Source of the DNA: Chondrosia reniformis
Taxonomy: Eukaryota > Porifera > Demospongiae > Chondrillida > Chondrillidae
Length of the DNA stretch: 64,000 nucleotides
NCBI GenBank assembly: GCA_947172415.1
Contig: OX359201.1
Span: forward strand, 5,506,501 to 5,570,500
Direction of reading: 5' to 3'
The translations under genes were made by a program, and so were the position numbers. The notes beneath the pieces are model-generated. The model was not told the DNA's origin. It searched no databases and was given only the letters and a program-made list of their open reading frames with translations. Shown here piece by piece: positions 1 to 11,749 of this stretch (within the stretch, counting starts at the first letter, position 1; the number at the start of each line of letters is the position of its first letter).

Positions 1-553
1 GTAAGGACCTGGGGTTGAGGCTAGTAAGGACCTGGGGTTGAGGCTAGTAAGGGCCTGGGGCTGAGACTGGAAAGGGCCTGGGGCTGAGACTGGAAAGGGC
101 CTGGGGCTGAGACTGGAAAGGGCCTGGGGTTGAGGCTAGTAAGGACCTGGGGTTGAGGCTAGTAAGGGCCTGGGGCTGAGACTAGAAAGGGCCTGGGGCT
201 GAGACTAGTAAGGACCTGGGGCTGAGACTAGTAAGGGCCTGGGGCTGAGACTGGAAAGGGCCTGGGGCTGAGACTAGTAAGGGCCTGGGGCTGAGACTGG
301 AAAGGGCCTGGGGCTGAGACTAGTAAGGGCCTGGGGCTGAGACTGGAAAGGGCCTGGGGCTGAGACTAGTAAGGGCCTGGGGCTGAGACTGGAAAGGGCC
401 TGGGGCTGAGACTAGTAAGGGCCTGGGGCTGAGACTAGTAAGGGCCTGGGGCTGAGACTGGAAAGGGCCTGGGGTTGAGACTAGAAAGGGCCTGTCTTTG
501 AGACCGGAAAGGCCCTGGGGCTGAGACTGGAAAGGGCCTGGGACTGGGACTGA
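1..553. repeat. 23-bp minisatellite, about 24 units
   Basis: Head-to-tail array of a 23-bp G-rich unit built around GGCCTGGGGCTGAGACT. Adjacent units differ mainly at a few positions (gtaag or gaaag at the start, ggg or gga in the middle, gactg or ggcta at the end). The array continues off the left edge and decays near 490-553. Since 23 is not a multiple of three, any reading frame cycles every three units, so the long minus-strand frame here is a repeat artefact. Confidence 0.97.
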
Positions 554-629
554 GACTAAAATCATTCACCTTTATTTTATATTCATGAGAAAGTTAGGAC
601 CAATTGTCCAAACTAAAGGTGAACTTCAA

Positions 630-3198
630 TTACCTTCTGAATAACTGATTTGCTTCTTCATTGACACTCCCTTCGTTGGGGGGGTATATTTGGTCAGAGT
701 GTGTCCATACTTCCCTAGGATTGGGACGGGTTCTCTCTGGAGGATACTGAATCTCCTCGTTCGCAGTAACTATTTCGAAACTCTCACCACTCTCCATCTC
801 TTCGAGAGATCTCTGAAAAGCTAAATTGACAATCAAAAATAAGATATTGAAGATTTTGACAAGAAATGATCTTCTGAAAACTTACTGTTGGTCGCTGGGT
901 AGCGGTTGGGCTTCTCTGTCTTCTTAAAAGAGAATTACCTGGGGCGTGGGATTATAGTGCATCCCCCCGGGAAAAACCCTTTACATCACTCCCTGCGAAT
1001 GAAATGTGACTGGGGGGTGTGTCCTGATGACGAACTTGTTATCATTTTACATCACGTAGTGTGCGAATATGGCGAAACAATAAATCACAGCACTACTAGT
1101 CAAAATGATTTTCATGCACAAGTTTTCTACAATTTTCTTTGACTCTAACAAGTAATTATTGTGTGTATCGAACTATTGTAGCTACATTTTCAATCTGTTC
1201 AAGAAATAAAAAAGAGCTTGGGTCTTTTTGCTTCTTTTTTCTCTTTTATTAACTGCTTATTCTCTTTCAACCTTTTAAGACATAAGAACATATAAGAAGG
1301 CCTTATACAAAGTTACAACATTTTTCATTTGTTACTGATTTGTTTATAAAACCAATTAAATTCCTCAGAAAGGTATCTCATAGTATAAATAAATCAATAG
1401 TGCATATAAAAATAAATACTTACAGTGCTTGGTATGTATGGTGATGATATTCCCCTGTTTCTTCCAATCTGGAAATAACTCTTTTCCTATACAATTTAAT
1501 TTATAGAAAACCTTTTAACATATAAAAGATATTCATTTTACAGCCAAAGGTAACTGTATAAAAGTAGGCTTGCCTACTCACAAGTCTACAAAAATTGAAT
1601 TTTTATCTAGATCTAGATGATGTTTTATGTTTTACTTGAATTTTCATAAACTGACTGTTTATCAACTTTCTGCAAAAGTCTTTTCGTGTCTTTATCTTGC
1701 CTTAGAGCCGTCAGTTCTTCTTCCTGACATTGTATTCTGTATTAAGGTTTACCTGATAACACACTTTTGAGCTTTGCAACATTAACACATTACTATACTA
1801 ACATATCTTTCATTTTCTGCAGTTCACTTTGGTCTTGACGTTTTTCAGCCTCTCTTTTGGCAATAATAAGTTCTCTTTTCAGTTTAGAGTTCTCTTCCAA
1901 CAATCTATTGCACTCTATGTTGGATTTTTTCTAATAAATGCAATGAACATTAGTATTTCCTATTAACTATGGACAAGGCACAGCTCTATTGTCACTGTCC
2001 TGTGGCTGATTAAGGAGCATGGCTGCTCATAGGATCAACTAATTAATTGGATGATTAAACGATGGTAATAATTGTGCATTACATTTGGCAAGAAAGACTT
2101 AGGGAGGAGATGGTTATATTCTCTTCTGCAATTCTTTATTATTATATATACATCTAAAAGAATTAAAGGACCTGTACCAGTTAATTTACTCCATGTTCCA
2201 TTATAGACAGGTTTGATTGAAATATACTCATCTGCTACATTTGTTTTATATATGCAACCATATGCACGTACCAATTTTTTATCTGAGTCTCTCTTTGCTT
2301 CTTCCAATGTGTTTTTCATTCTAGCCAGCCTTAAAAAATAACAATATATCCACAGTAAATTGTATTGACTAGAAAATGAAAACACTATACATTCAGCAAC
2401 TGAAATATAAATATATACATAGACATCAGTTACAAACTTTGATTTTAGCTTTTTTAGTTCCTCCTCTTTCTCTTTTTTTTCAATATAGAATCCATCACAC
2501 CTTCCTAAGAGGCTTACATATTTCACCTCCTGTATTTATATAACAAGTAAACATTACAAATAAAACAATTGTAACATGCCAAATTTTGCCTAAACATTAC
2601 TTCAAACTTACAAATGCTTTTAGCTTTTCTTCCAGTTCTTGAATATGTTGCTGAGCCCCTATTGGCTCAGCATCTAAAAAATTTGATAATTCACATGTTC
2701 CTTCTGAATCAGAGTTGCAAACCTCAGAACTACAAATGACATTACAGTATATATAGCTAATTGTGCAATTACATATATATTTCTATATTTGTTTGTATAG
2801 ACGTGGTCAGCTTAGTTATTTGTAAACAGAGGCCAAAACACACAGTGTCTTCAAGTTGAAGACCACATGCACTGCAAAGAAGACTAAGGCAGTGGCTGTT
2901 AGGGAAATGGTATATATGGCCTTCAGAGAATATATAGAAGCTTCAAATTGGCCCGGGCCTCTACTTTGACATATATATATCTATATGTATGTACACACAT
3001 ACATATAGATATATATATATGTAACAATGTTTCAGAACTACAAAAACAATTTAATAGAAGTACGTACCTTGCACAAGAAGAAACTGGATCATTGGAGCTC
3101 TCCTCTGCAGGAGGATAAAGAGAGCCGTCCCTCACCCAAACCTGCCGTGTAGCTGGTAATGAATAGGGCTGCAGGTCTGGGTCTGAAACTGAATCCAT
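630..3198 (-). CDS. unrecognised coiled-coil protein, 7 exons
   Basis: Minus-strand gene with exons c(3068..3198), c(2612..2729), c(2438..2529), c(2272..2329), c(1803..1930), c(1636..1736), c(630..820). Joined phases are consistent and give about 272 residues. The start ATG at 3198 opens MDSVSDPDLQ. The middle (residues about 80-200) is highly charged coiled coil rich in K/E/L. Both ends carry a similar short motif: RQVWVRDGSLYPP in exon 1 and REVWTHSDQIYPP in the last exon. Exon 3 needs a weak donor (gtttgt) to keep the frame; the stronger gtaact donor 4 bp downstream would not. The stop TAA lies at 630-632. The intron at 821-1635 holds nothing I recognise. No enzyme motif, signal peptide or membrane segment is seen. 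The family is not recognised; a scaffold or adaptor role would be a guess. Confidence 0.6.
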
Positions 3199-3775
3199 TC
3201 TATATTTTGCAGAAATTTAAAATTTCAATATAATACAATAGTGTATATACAATGGGAGCCTACGTACGCAAAATTAATGTTATATACAGTATATACTTTT
3301 AGATAAACACGTACTCCGAAAGTTGCAGTGTTGTGCAGACTGCTTGATGTCTTGTGAAGATCTAGAAATGATGCATACAAACCGCAATAGGAACATTATT
3401 GGAGAACTTACGGTATATATAACCATAGGTATAACAAACGTTATTTTAATAGTAAGTTACATTGGAAGTGTAAACGTAGCTAAAAGGATATTGTAATCAG
3501 CCTCAAATGGTATTAGCCAATTATTCAGTGACAGTTTAGACAAACAAGATAAATATATGTATACAGTCTAGTCGACATTATTACCATTTTTTCGTAAACG
3601 ATACCACAAGTTAGATTCATGTATTTGCTCACTTTACTGTGAAATGATTGACAAGGAAATAAGTGGGAAAAGAGCCCAAACTTCCGAAGATCCAAAGATG
3701 GCCGTCTAATTACGTCGTAAAACGTAATGTAAGATGGGTGGGCGTAAACGTTGCTATGCCAATGGTAAAGACAAA
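3199..3775. other. intergenic spacer upstream of the coiled-coil gene
   Basis: AT-rich DNA between the start of the minus-strand gene and the ODAD3-like fragment. The last ~25 bases match the region just upstream of the intact ODAD3 start. At 3750-3763 there is a degenerate X-box-like sequence (GTTGCTATGCCAAT). Nothing else recognised. Confidence 0.5.
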
Positions 3776-4027
3776 ATGACCGACTCAATTAAGGAAGTGA
3801 TAGATGAGCTTAGAAGAAAGTTAGCTTTGCTAGGTCTGGTCTCCATCTAAGTACGAAGAAGAGGAGGGTATCTGTTGAACGTATTATTTTGAGGTAGAAA
3901 AACACAAAATACGCATATCGCTTACGCAGAAAACTCTGGTTACAGCATCGAGCAAAACAAAGAAAAAATAGCGAAACTGCGTTCTGAAAATAAAGAACTT
4001 CGAACAAAACTAGCCAATAGAATGAAG
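3776..4027 (+). pseudogene. ODAD3 5' fragment with a 75-bp inversion
   Basis: 3776-3833 matches ODAD3 exon 1 (12563-12620) with three base differences. 3921-4027 matches most of exon 2 (12726-12832) almost perfectly. Between them, 3836-3910 is the reverse complement of 12647-12721, the 3' half of ODAD3 intron 1 plus the first 11 bases of exon 2. The true acceptor is therefore inverted and about 25 bp of the intron 5' half is missing; 10 bp of unrelated sequence fills the right junction. No later ODAD3 exon follows. It lies immediately downstream of the stop codon (4252) of the minus-strand gene to its right, so it is antisense to that gene's 3' flank. A dead partial duplicate, recent by its high identity. 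Confidence 0.92.
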
Positions 4028-4251
4028 GTGCGTGTAGAGTGTCGAAACATGTTTGGCATTTAGAAAAGCGTGCATTAATGGCTGCAAATAACCGAAAATC
4101 AATTCGTTGGTGATTTATGAGGTGTTGCTTGCTAATACACTGGATGAGGCGGCCATTTTTCCGACCATTCCTACTTGATACATACACAGTGCAAACACAA
4201 GTATAGTAATTAAAGGTCTCTTTTGGCCATGGGGGCATGTGTGAACCAAAA

Positions 4252-7200
4252 TTAAAGCAGTCTAGTCAAAAAGGATCTTCTTGCTTCTTTTAATTCTTTA
4301 GCCAGCTTGTTAATTTCAGTTTGCCTGCAAATACAAACATAAAAAGTTCAATTCAAAATCATTGCATTGGTAAAACAGACATGTCCACTTTATTTGTGTA
4401 CGTGTGAACATAAAAATTAAACCAAGAAGATGTATCAGTGACATACATAAGGTATAAGCAGATCTATCTAGGGTCTAGGGTTAAACACTACTATAAATAG
4501 ACATAGTATATACCATATATTGGGAATTGAATGCAAGTTTTGCCTACATCTGCAATCTATGAACACGCATTGATTTGACACCTCAATAATTCTAAATATT
4601 AGTCTGTATACCTTAAGCTTCATCTCACATGCTTTTAACCACAATTTTTTATTTTTATACCTAATTATATAATTAGGAAAAATCACAATATATTACCCTC
4701 ACATTTAAATTGATTCCCAATATATGGTTTATAGTATTATTTCCTACAATCCTGTGCAATAATGAAAAAAAACTATATCTTGATAAATCAGGTCAAACTT
4801 AATTATTTAGATAAAAGATAATATCTCAATAATAGTGCTTAATGAAAGGCATTGCACTAATATATAACTCCTCGAGTTTAACCAGCGATTCGGTCGCCAT
4901 CTCTAAGCCAATATTGATCAACCCAGTTTTTCACCCTCACCATTTGCCTTGGCATCAAGATGCTATTAGGCTTTGGCAGTCTGCAGCTAGAGGAAGAACT
5001 CCACACCCTCTTTTCCTAGCTTTTGGAGGACGCAGCTAACTTCCAACTAGCCAATTCACATCCTCGTATGAGAATGGAGATTATAACAAAGGGGGGGGGG
5101 GCAAATCTGAGGATTGTCATGTAGAACATCAACACAATATTACTTAAATCCTATATCTATCTTAGACTATCTATAAATGTAAGTACATCTGTATATGCCT
5201 ACAACCCTACCACATATAGTACCTGTACATTAAACATGTAAAAATGCAAATAATCATACTAAACACACGTATAACACATGCACAATCTCCATCATATAGT
5301 CACATATATAGCCAGTTAAAATATTGACTCCTAATCTATAATAAGACATCGACTAAAGCATAGGGTGGGAGCTAACATTTGACTGCTTGATTGCACAGGC
5401 TATAGTTGCGTCGCTTCTTGGTGATATCAAAGTTATATAGTAACCATCTACCAATCAGCGTACAAAGGACTGCATTATTCTGCACACAGCGATCACAAAT
5501 AATATCGTTTGCAAGCATATTTAATTAAACTGTAAACTCTCCGTTTATTCATTAACTTCCATAAAATCACAACTCATGATATACATGAATACACACACGT
5601 AGTAGGTAGATGCATTTAAGTGTTGTCTGTACATTGCTTGTATGGCTTCTCTAGCACATTGTTTTGGCTACACCAGCCCACGCAATATGCAGAATCTGTT
5701 ATCGTTATCGTGAATGAACTTTAACTATCGTGATAATCGAGCTATCATTATTGCACAGGCTTAATCAAATACGTGTGCTTACATTTCTTTACGTGCAGCC
5801 CAGTTCCACAATTCCCTTGATTCTAGACACTCAATATATGCAACCCTAAATTATGAATTATAAAATAATATGAATTATAAAATAATATGAATTATAAAAT
5901 AATATGAATTAATCCAACAAATGTATAGGTATGGTAATGAGTTTGCGAAAAACCTTTCACTGAGCTCTCTTTCTAATTCTTCAATTTTCCTGGGTTTTGG
6001 TTTTCTGTAGATTCATGGTGGAGTTGAAAGAAGACTCATCTAATAGTGACATACACACTTAAAATACTAACGGTTCTTTAAGTTGCTGCATTTCAGTTTG
6101 TTTTTGCTCTCTCTGAAGTTCTTTAAGTTCTTCTCCAGCATTAGTTAGCTTCCTTTCTATTAACCTATTTTTTGCAACCTCAACATTGCATTTTTCTCTC
6201 TGTCTTTCCTAAACATAATCATATTTATACACTATATATTACATTCATATTATATATGAACCTGCTATACACTATACACTACAATCATATCTATTTATTG
6301 TGAACCTGCTATATTGACTTTTTGTTTTTACACCATATGTACAATGTTATATTCTCAAAGAAGGCATAAATAAAGTCACTGTACTGTAAAACCCTTAATA
6401 TTAGTGCGCCATTAATATTAGCAAAATTAGCGATGTGATATCATTCGCTAACATTTATGGTCGCTAAAATGTTTATTATTACACATGCACAGTAGTGTGG
6501 AGCAAGTATTTACAACAAAACACTAAAGTTAATGAGTCATATATGGTAAAACGCTAAATATGTATAATGGACGTTAATAATAAGGGTTTTACAGTAGCTT
6601 TTTAAACCATAGCCTGCTATATTATACTTTCTCCTGCAGTACATACTACATAATTTTAGTGAATATATATATCACATATACAGTGTATGAACAGAGTCTC
6701 AATCTCCTGATTTTATTATAGTAGTGTTTAACTTTTTTTACCAGCTCTCTACATACTGTAAGAACATCTAAGACAAATTGTTTAATTAATTTTTGTTTAC
6801 ACAAAATCACAGACATTTTATCACACACCCCCTTCTCTCCCGCCAAGTTTGTGTATTCATTCCACCCCCATCTCTCACTTGCTGTATGATACCACTGATG
6901 AAGACAACTGAATAGTTGTCAAAATGTTTGGTTATATAATTTTAAACTAGTGTCGGTTAGTGCCGCGCTCATATATACGAAGTAAAGATGGATTGTTCTA
7001 ACACTCAGGTCTATGTATATAAGTTCAGTACTACATATGTATATATCTGGAAAGGTAGATTGCTTTGAAAGATTTCTTATACACATGGATATACGCAATG
7101 TGCACATACATAGTACTTGATTGTTGTTGAAGTAGTACAGTGTTTCATTTTTTATACCTACGTATCACATATGCTTTATGTATATAAAACAAGATCATCT

Positions 7201-10200
7201 CTTTACATTTGTATAATTATATATATATAAATGTATTGTATATATATATATTCAGAAAATTTGAGCATGTATACGTATATACGTATATAAATCTATGGAT
7301 GCATGCATTTATTAACTGTATCTAGAGTGCACCATGGCCATATAATTATATGTAGTAAAATCTCATTTCTATATATATATTCTCCACAATGATACAAATG
7401 AGACCACCAGACCTTAAGCTAAATAGGCTTAATAGGCTAAACAGAACTTTTTTGCATGTATATTTGCAAATATGCACAAACATACCAAAGACCATGTCAA
7501 ATATTTATTGGTACTTTTTCTAGTGTTATCCATTCTTTGTAGTCTAGAAATAATGAAAGCATCCAAAAATAATTATATAACTAATTATAATTATATATGT
7601 ATGAGCAGGTTTGCCCTCCAAAGGCTACAGGAAGCTTGCAATTGCACAAACATTCCCTTTGGTGAAGAGCAAGGTGGCCATTCTATTTATGCAGAACAAC
7701 TGCACGACTTAATTAAATATGGTGGTCAGCTGCGAGGCGAATACCGGAAGTGGAAGGAAAATTAAAGCCATCAGAATGATAGGATGGGTGTCTGTGACCC
7801 TAGCCCTGAGGGCACTTTCCAGGCAGTTAGCAATAACCTGTAAATTTTGGGTGGTGTTTGGTTCCATATAGTTTAGGAGGAGTTTGGGAACAAACAAAAA
7901 AATACTGGATTCTATAATATAATAGTGATGTGACTATACCTTATTGTTATGTATAAGAAATACAGTATGTTATGTATAAGAAAGACATTATATATATTAT
8001 TCTATATAATGTCATGACATACTTTGAGTTTAAATTTGCTAGTTCCTTCTCCAATTTCTTGTTTTCTTCTTCCCTCTCTTTTGCTTGAAGGTAGAGTTCA
8101 TCATATTTTTGTTGGAGTTGTATATTTTGAATAGCCTATACATGTTCATGCAATAGCAGTCAATCTGTTTACTAATACTGATGATATAATGATAACTTAA
8201 AATCAGCCACTTACAGTAAATCGATTAGATTTTAATACTGCATCTGTCACTGAAATAAGTCCTTTCAATGTGTTGCTTCTGTGTGACAGTTCTGCACCCA
8301 TATCCTTAATAAAAATTAATATATATTCATATTCTCAAAAACCAAATACATACATACAGATTTGAGGTAGGGTTAAGGAGAGCTCTGAAGTGAAATGTCA
8401 GTGAAAGTAACATAATTAAGTGATTGCCAATATAGTGCAGAGGTCATTAATTGGGTGCTACAGCATTATCTATATAGGATTGACTGCTGCATCAACATGT
8501 ATATACTGTCAAACCACAGACAAAGCTAAATTAAATTACCAAACTCACTAATTTGAGAAATATACCAGCAACCTTACATGTGCATATGGGTAGTCAGTAT
8601 TTTGTAAAATCAGTAATATGGCTGCTATATACATACGTACACACATATTTCTATACATATTATAACCTGAGACTATATATATATGGCATCAGAGTGATGT
8701 AAAGTATAATATTATGGACTCCTGACCATGAGATGATGTGCATGGGAGGAAATGTCCCAATCAACAGTAGGTCATCCATTTTAATCGTTTGGTACTCTAC
8801 ACTGTAACTTTATGAGTATATACGTACCTACTTGATAATTGTTGAAAAGACCACAATATATATATTATATATCTATTCCAATCCAAAAGAGTGACTATGA
8901 CTAAACCGTAAAACATATACGTACATATGAATAAATTCAAGGGACTCTTTTTAACATGTACAAAATTAGTCTCTAAAAAACATTTCATCTGTAACTCACA
9001 ACTTTGACTTTGGCAAGCCCCTTTTCAAAAGCTTTTGTTAAGTCAAGAACTAGGCAATACCCTTCCTCAAGCTGTTGCTTAGTCTCAGATAATTTGGCTT
9101 TGAGGTGTTTATTTTCTTTTATAATAATATTATCCTTGAATTGCTCCTTTAGTGATTTCAATTGACTCTATTAAACAGGCAGTATATATATATATATATA
9201 TAAACAATCAAAGTGAAATAGTGTCTATAAAAAGGACAACGGAAGACCCATTCCATTAGTTTGCTGAACAAGATCCTCGAAGTAAAAACGTCCAAAGAAG
9301 ATCAAATAAAGAGCTGCGTCTTTATATAGACGCTCTACAAGTCGAAAGATGCTCCAATCAAAAGATAAGTTGAACACAGTTAAAAGAATTAAATCTTTAC
9401 TCTATAATCAAAGTGATAACCACCAAACCACAAGTATAGTAATTTCAAACAATAAGAAACAATTACTGGGCATTGAACCCAGGGCAGCTGGTTATGTCCA
9501 CCAGTGCTCGCTATATACAATTGCCATACGTATATAGCAATGCTCCATTCATGTTTACCCTCTTATACTAACTATATATATACACAGTAAATAATTCATT
9601 ACCATTCATTTATTTTATAGTGGTGATTTCAATCATATACAGAGTGTCGATTCTCTTAGAACACACCTAACTCCGAACTAAACGAAATTGTCCGTTCGAA
9701 ATTTTGTATTGCTGAAATACAGGGAACATACAGATTGTTCTAATTACGAATGAACCGGATACGAATTATGCAGACTACACTGTATATACTTTTTCCACCC
9801 TATTCATAGTTCACTCACTTGAAGAGCCTTAAGACTCTCCTCTGCAACATAGCACTTCTCTTTGGTTGCTTTCAGATTCCCCTCCAACTCAATGTTCTTG
9901 CTCTTATAAGACAACACAACAATTTTGGCATCTTCATATTGCTTCCTTGCCTCTTCTAATTCTTTCTTGTGTCTCTCCTTGAGGTCCTTGGATGCTCTAG
10001 CTGCTGCTTGAAGCTGCATCTCATGGAGGGTCTTCAGTTTGTCTTCCTCAATCTTAATAACTTCCATTAAAGCCTGCATGTGACGGTCAATTATAAAATT
10101 TGGCTATATATAATGAAAAACCTAAGATACCATTTTCCTACATGCTATATGCCTATTCTGTAAAAAGAGCCTATAGGGGAACTAAACCTAAAGAGAGCTT

Positions 10201-11749
10201 TAGATGAAGATACAGTAGTCTTTTCTTCCTTCTTTTCCCTTCTTTCATCTTCTTCTCCACTGGGTCAGACAGCCGTTTCTGGGAATTCCACCCTTCATCA
10301 GTGATCCTGGGAGTCTTTGTCTTTTTCTTTATCTTGATCTTCTGTGAATCCTTGGCTCACTATGCTAAATCTAGGGGCCTTATATACACTATTTTGGCGC
10401 CAAAAGTTAAATAAGGTGTTAACTAAGACACATGATGAAATTTAATTTTATGAAAGGAATGTAGGTCCAATTAACTTTTATGAATTAATTATAAATCTAT
10501 TAGTAATCTTGCTTGTACAGGTAAAACAGACTCAGCATAACTATAGACACAAGTAGGACATATTACGTAAGTCTACCCTTAGGTCTTCTAGTAGTAACAT
10601 TTCTTTGGAGGTGGGGTAACACAATATGGGGTAACACAAGACAGTCCTTAAGCATACTAGCTACTTTTTGCTTATACTTGATTCTAACTAGAGGCTGCCG
10701 GGATAGGAAGGTTTTAAAGGTTGACTTTAGCTTAAAGTATTTGTAACCCTGCTTAATAAGCCTACTGCATAACTGCAAACTTTTAGCCTGAAAACTGGAG
10801 AAGTCACTACATATTCTAGAATACCTAATTAGTTGTGAAATAAAGACACCATAGGCTGGGGTATTAGGAATATTACTATCTAAATGGGGGAAATTTACTA
10901 TATCAAAGTTAAAGTCCTCTCGCTTATCATATATAATGCATCCTTTATGGTGAAGAGCACATGGTTATACAAGCTAGGGAATATAAAATATTAATAAAAT
11001 TTACATGCAATAAAATCTAGCTATTCTCTCACAAAATGCACAACATGCAAAAGTGTGTATCTCTAAGTCTGTCCTCACTCAACATCCACCATTCCATATA
11101 ATTAGGGAATCTCTATATGGCGTCTGTACAGTATTCTCTTTTTCTTGGCTACCCATAGCTACAAATAAAATCATCTTTGGGAAAGGGATGTAATGACAAT
11201 CTGCTGTCTCCTAGGCTTTAATAACATTCATGTAGTATAATTACGTACACTGTTTTGAAAGTATATACATATACATAAAAAAACTGCCGTCTACCGCGAC
11301 TAACTACATACCTGTGTACCCCCAAGGATTCACAGAAATCAAGATAAAGAAAAAGACAGACTCCCAGGATCACTGATGAAGGGTGGAATTCCCAGAAACG
11401 GCTGTCTGACCCAGTGGAGAAGATGAAAGAAGGAAGAAAAGACTCCTGTATTTTAATTCATCTAAAGCTCTCTTCAGGTTTAGTTCCCCTATAGGCTCTT
11501 TTACAGAATTGGCATAGCATGTAGGAAAAGGGTATCTTAGATTTTTCATGTATATCTATATATACATATATAGCTCTGCATGTCATTTATGTACATTTAG
11601 AATTAAATAATACCAGAAATGTTATCGTTATTATAGCGCTATGTCTATACTATAAACTTTCCCCCGCATATAAGTAGATAATAGTACGTATATAAGAGGA
11701 TCACGACATTCCTATCACATTCCTTACCTTTTGTTCATGCAATTTCCTC
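4252..11749 (-). CDS. unrecognised coiled-coil protein, 8 exons found, 5' end missing
   Basis: Minus-strand exons c(11728..11749), c(9819..10073), c(9000..9167), c(8215..8304), c(8023..8135), c(6072..6203), c(5954..5989), c(4252..4324), each with AG/GT borders and compatible phases. The sixth exon uses an acceptor 5 bp inside a stronger TAG to keep phase. The joined part is about 295 residues, nearly all charged heptad-like sequence (for example KELEEARKQYEDAK and KYDELYLQAKEREEE), with a less charged stretch around exon 4 (SHRSNTLKGLISVTDAVL). Stop TAA at 4252-4254. The first exon is not resolved; it should lie between 11750 and ~12500, giving a head-to-head promoter with ODAD3. Large introns carry a MITE, a SINE-like remnant and three hammerhead-like motifs. 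Family unrecognised; the shared promoter region makes a ciliary or centrosomal role a hypothesis only. Confidence 0.62.
5089..5101. repeat. poly-G tract
   Basis: A run of 12-13 G within an otherwise featureless AT-rich intron of the minus-strand coiled-coil gene. The rest of 4325-5953 shows no other supported feature. Confidence 0.8.
6382..6596. mobile_element. MITE, 16-bp terminal inverted repeats
   Basis: About 215 bp bounded by the inverted repeat TACTGTAAAACCCTTA at both ends, AT-rich and without coding potential. A second copy in the opposite orientation sits at 19816-20036. The terminal TA on both sides suggests a TA target site, as for Tc1/mariner-type elements (inference). It lies in an intron of the minus-strand coiled-coil gene. 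Confidence 0.85.
6887..6936 (+). ncRNA. hammerhead-like motif H1, CpG-decayed
   Basis: CTGATGA is followed by one A, a 7-bp stem II (GACAACT/AGTTGTC, 4-nt loop), then AAAATGTT where GAAACGTT is expected. Both changes are CpG-to-TpG/CpA type. Flanking ATACCA and TGGTTAT can pair as stem I directly against the core. Probably inactive because the conserved G of GAAA is lost. Located in an intron, antisense to the host gene. Confidence 0.55.
7040..7140 (+). repeat. dispersed fragment shared with the satellite-zone modules
   Basis: Contains TTTCTTATACACATGGATAT followed about 20 bp later by TAGTACTTGATTGTTGTTGA. Both also occur in the same order and similar spacing in the modules at 25.7, 31.3, 34.0 and 36.3 kb. 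It indicates that part of the module is an independent dispersed sequence. Confidence 0.6.
7600..7885 (+). repeat. decayed repeat with a short coding-like stretch
   Basis: A plus-strand open stretch ends GQLRGEYRKWKEN at 7765. The DNA around 7735-7870 resembles the reverse complement of 42780-42955, sharing GAATACCGGAAGTGGAAGGA and AGGGCACTTTCCAGGC. Two diverged copies of one dispersed sequence; identity unknown. Confidence 0.5.
9455..9530 (-). ncRNA. tRNA-like fragment, possibly SINE-derived
   Basis: On the minus strand there is a perfect T-arm, CTGGG-TTCAATG-CCCAG, which contains a B-box match (GGTTCAATGCC). Just before it is a 5-bp stem with a 7-nt loop (CTGGT-GGACATA-ACCAG) in the anticodon-arm position. 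The base at loop position 33 is G instead of T, and no convincing acceptor or D stem is visible. More likely a tRNA-derived SINE remnant than a tRNA gene. Confidence 0.4.
10115..10372 (-). mobile_element. ~250-bp hammerhead-bearing short element, minus orientation
   Basis: Same family as 11323-11552 and 54112-54344. It runs from CCAAGGATTCACAGAAGATC at its 5' end (high coordinates here) to a tail reading GGTATCTTAGG at its 3' end. It contains hammerhead motif c(10262..10310), a CT/GA-rich middle, and no open reading frame. It lies in the large intron between 10073 and 11728. Confidence 0.8.
10262..10310 (-). ncRNA. hammerhead-like motif H2, type I layout
   Basis: On the minus strand the order is GGATCA, CTGATGA, stem II (GGG/CCC closed by a 7-nt loop, flanked by A on both sides), GAAAC, loop GGCT, GTC, then TGACCC. 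GGATCA and TGACCC pair as stem I with one mismatch, and stem III is the short A-T plus C-G pair. This is the type I hammerhead order with the predicted cut after GTC. One A between CTGATGA and stem II deviates from the textbook core. Confidence 0.65.
11323..11552 (+). mobile_element. ~230-bp hammerhead-bearing short element, plus orientation
   Basis: Starts near CCAAGGATTCACAGAAATC and ends near GGGTATCTTAGATTTTTCA, collinear with 54112-54344. It carries hammerhead motif 11366-11415 and no coding potential. It lies about 1 kb from the inverted copy at 10115-10372, in the same intron. Confidence 0.82.
11366..11415 (+). ncRNA. hammerhead-like motif H3, type I layout
   Basis: Plus-strand GGATCA-CTGATGA, GGG/CCC stem II, GAAAC-GGCT-GTC, then TGACCC. 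Core and stem III are identical to H2 and H10. Predicted cleavage follows the GTC at about 11407. Confidence 0.68.

Noticed and set aside
320-565. 81-codon minus-strand frame rich in P, Q and S
   Set aside because: It is simply the translation of a 23-bp repeat whose frame cycles every 69 bp; no start context or splice support.
906-1142. 78-codon plus-strand frame
   Set aside because: Lies inside an intron of the minus-strand gene, with no domain and no second copy to support it.
4842-5039. 65-codon plus-strand frame
   Set aside because: Intronic, no homologue recognised, composition like its surroundings.
9455-9530. Functional tRNA gene
   Set aside because: Acceptor and D stems are missing and position 33 is not T.
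630-11749. The two minus-strand coiled-coil genes as one gene
   Set aside because: A clear stop (4252) ends the right one, a good ATG (3198) starts the left one, and the ODAD3 fragment lies between.
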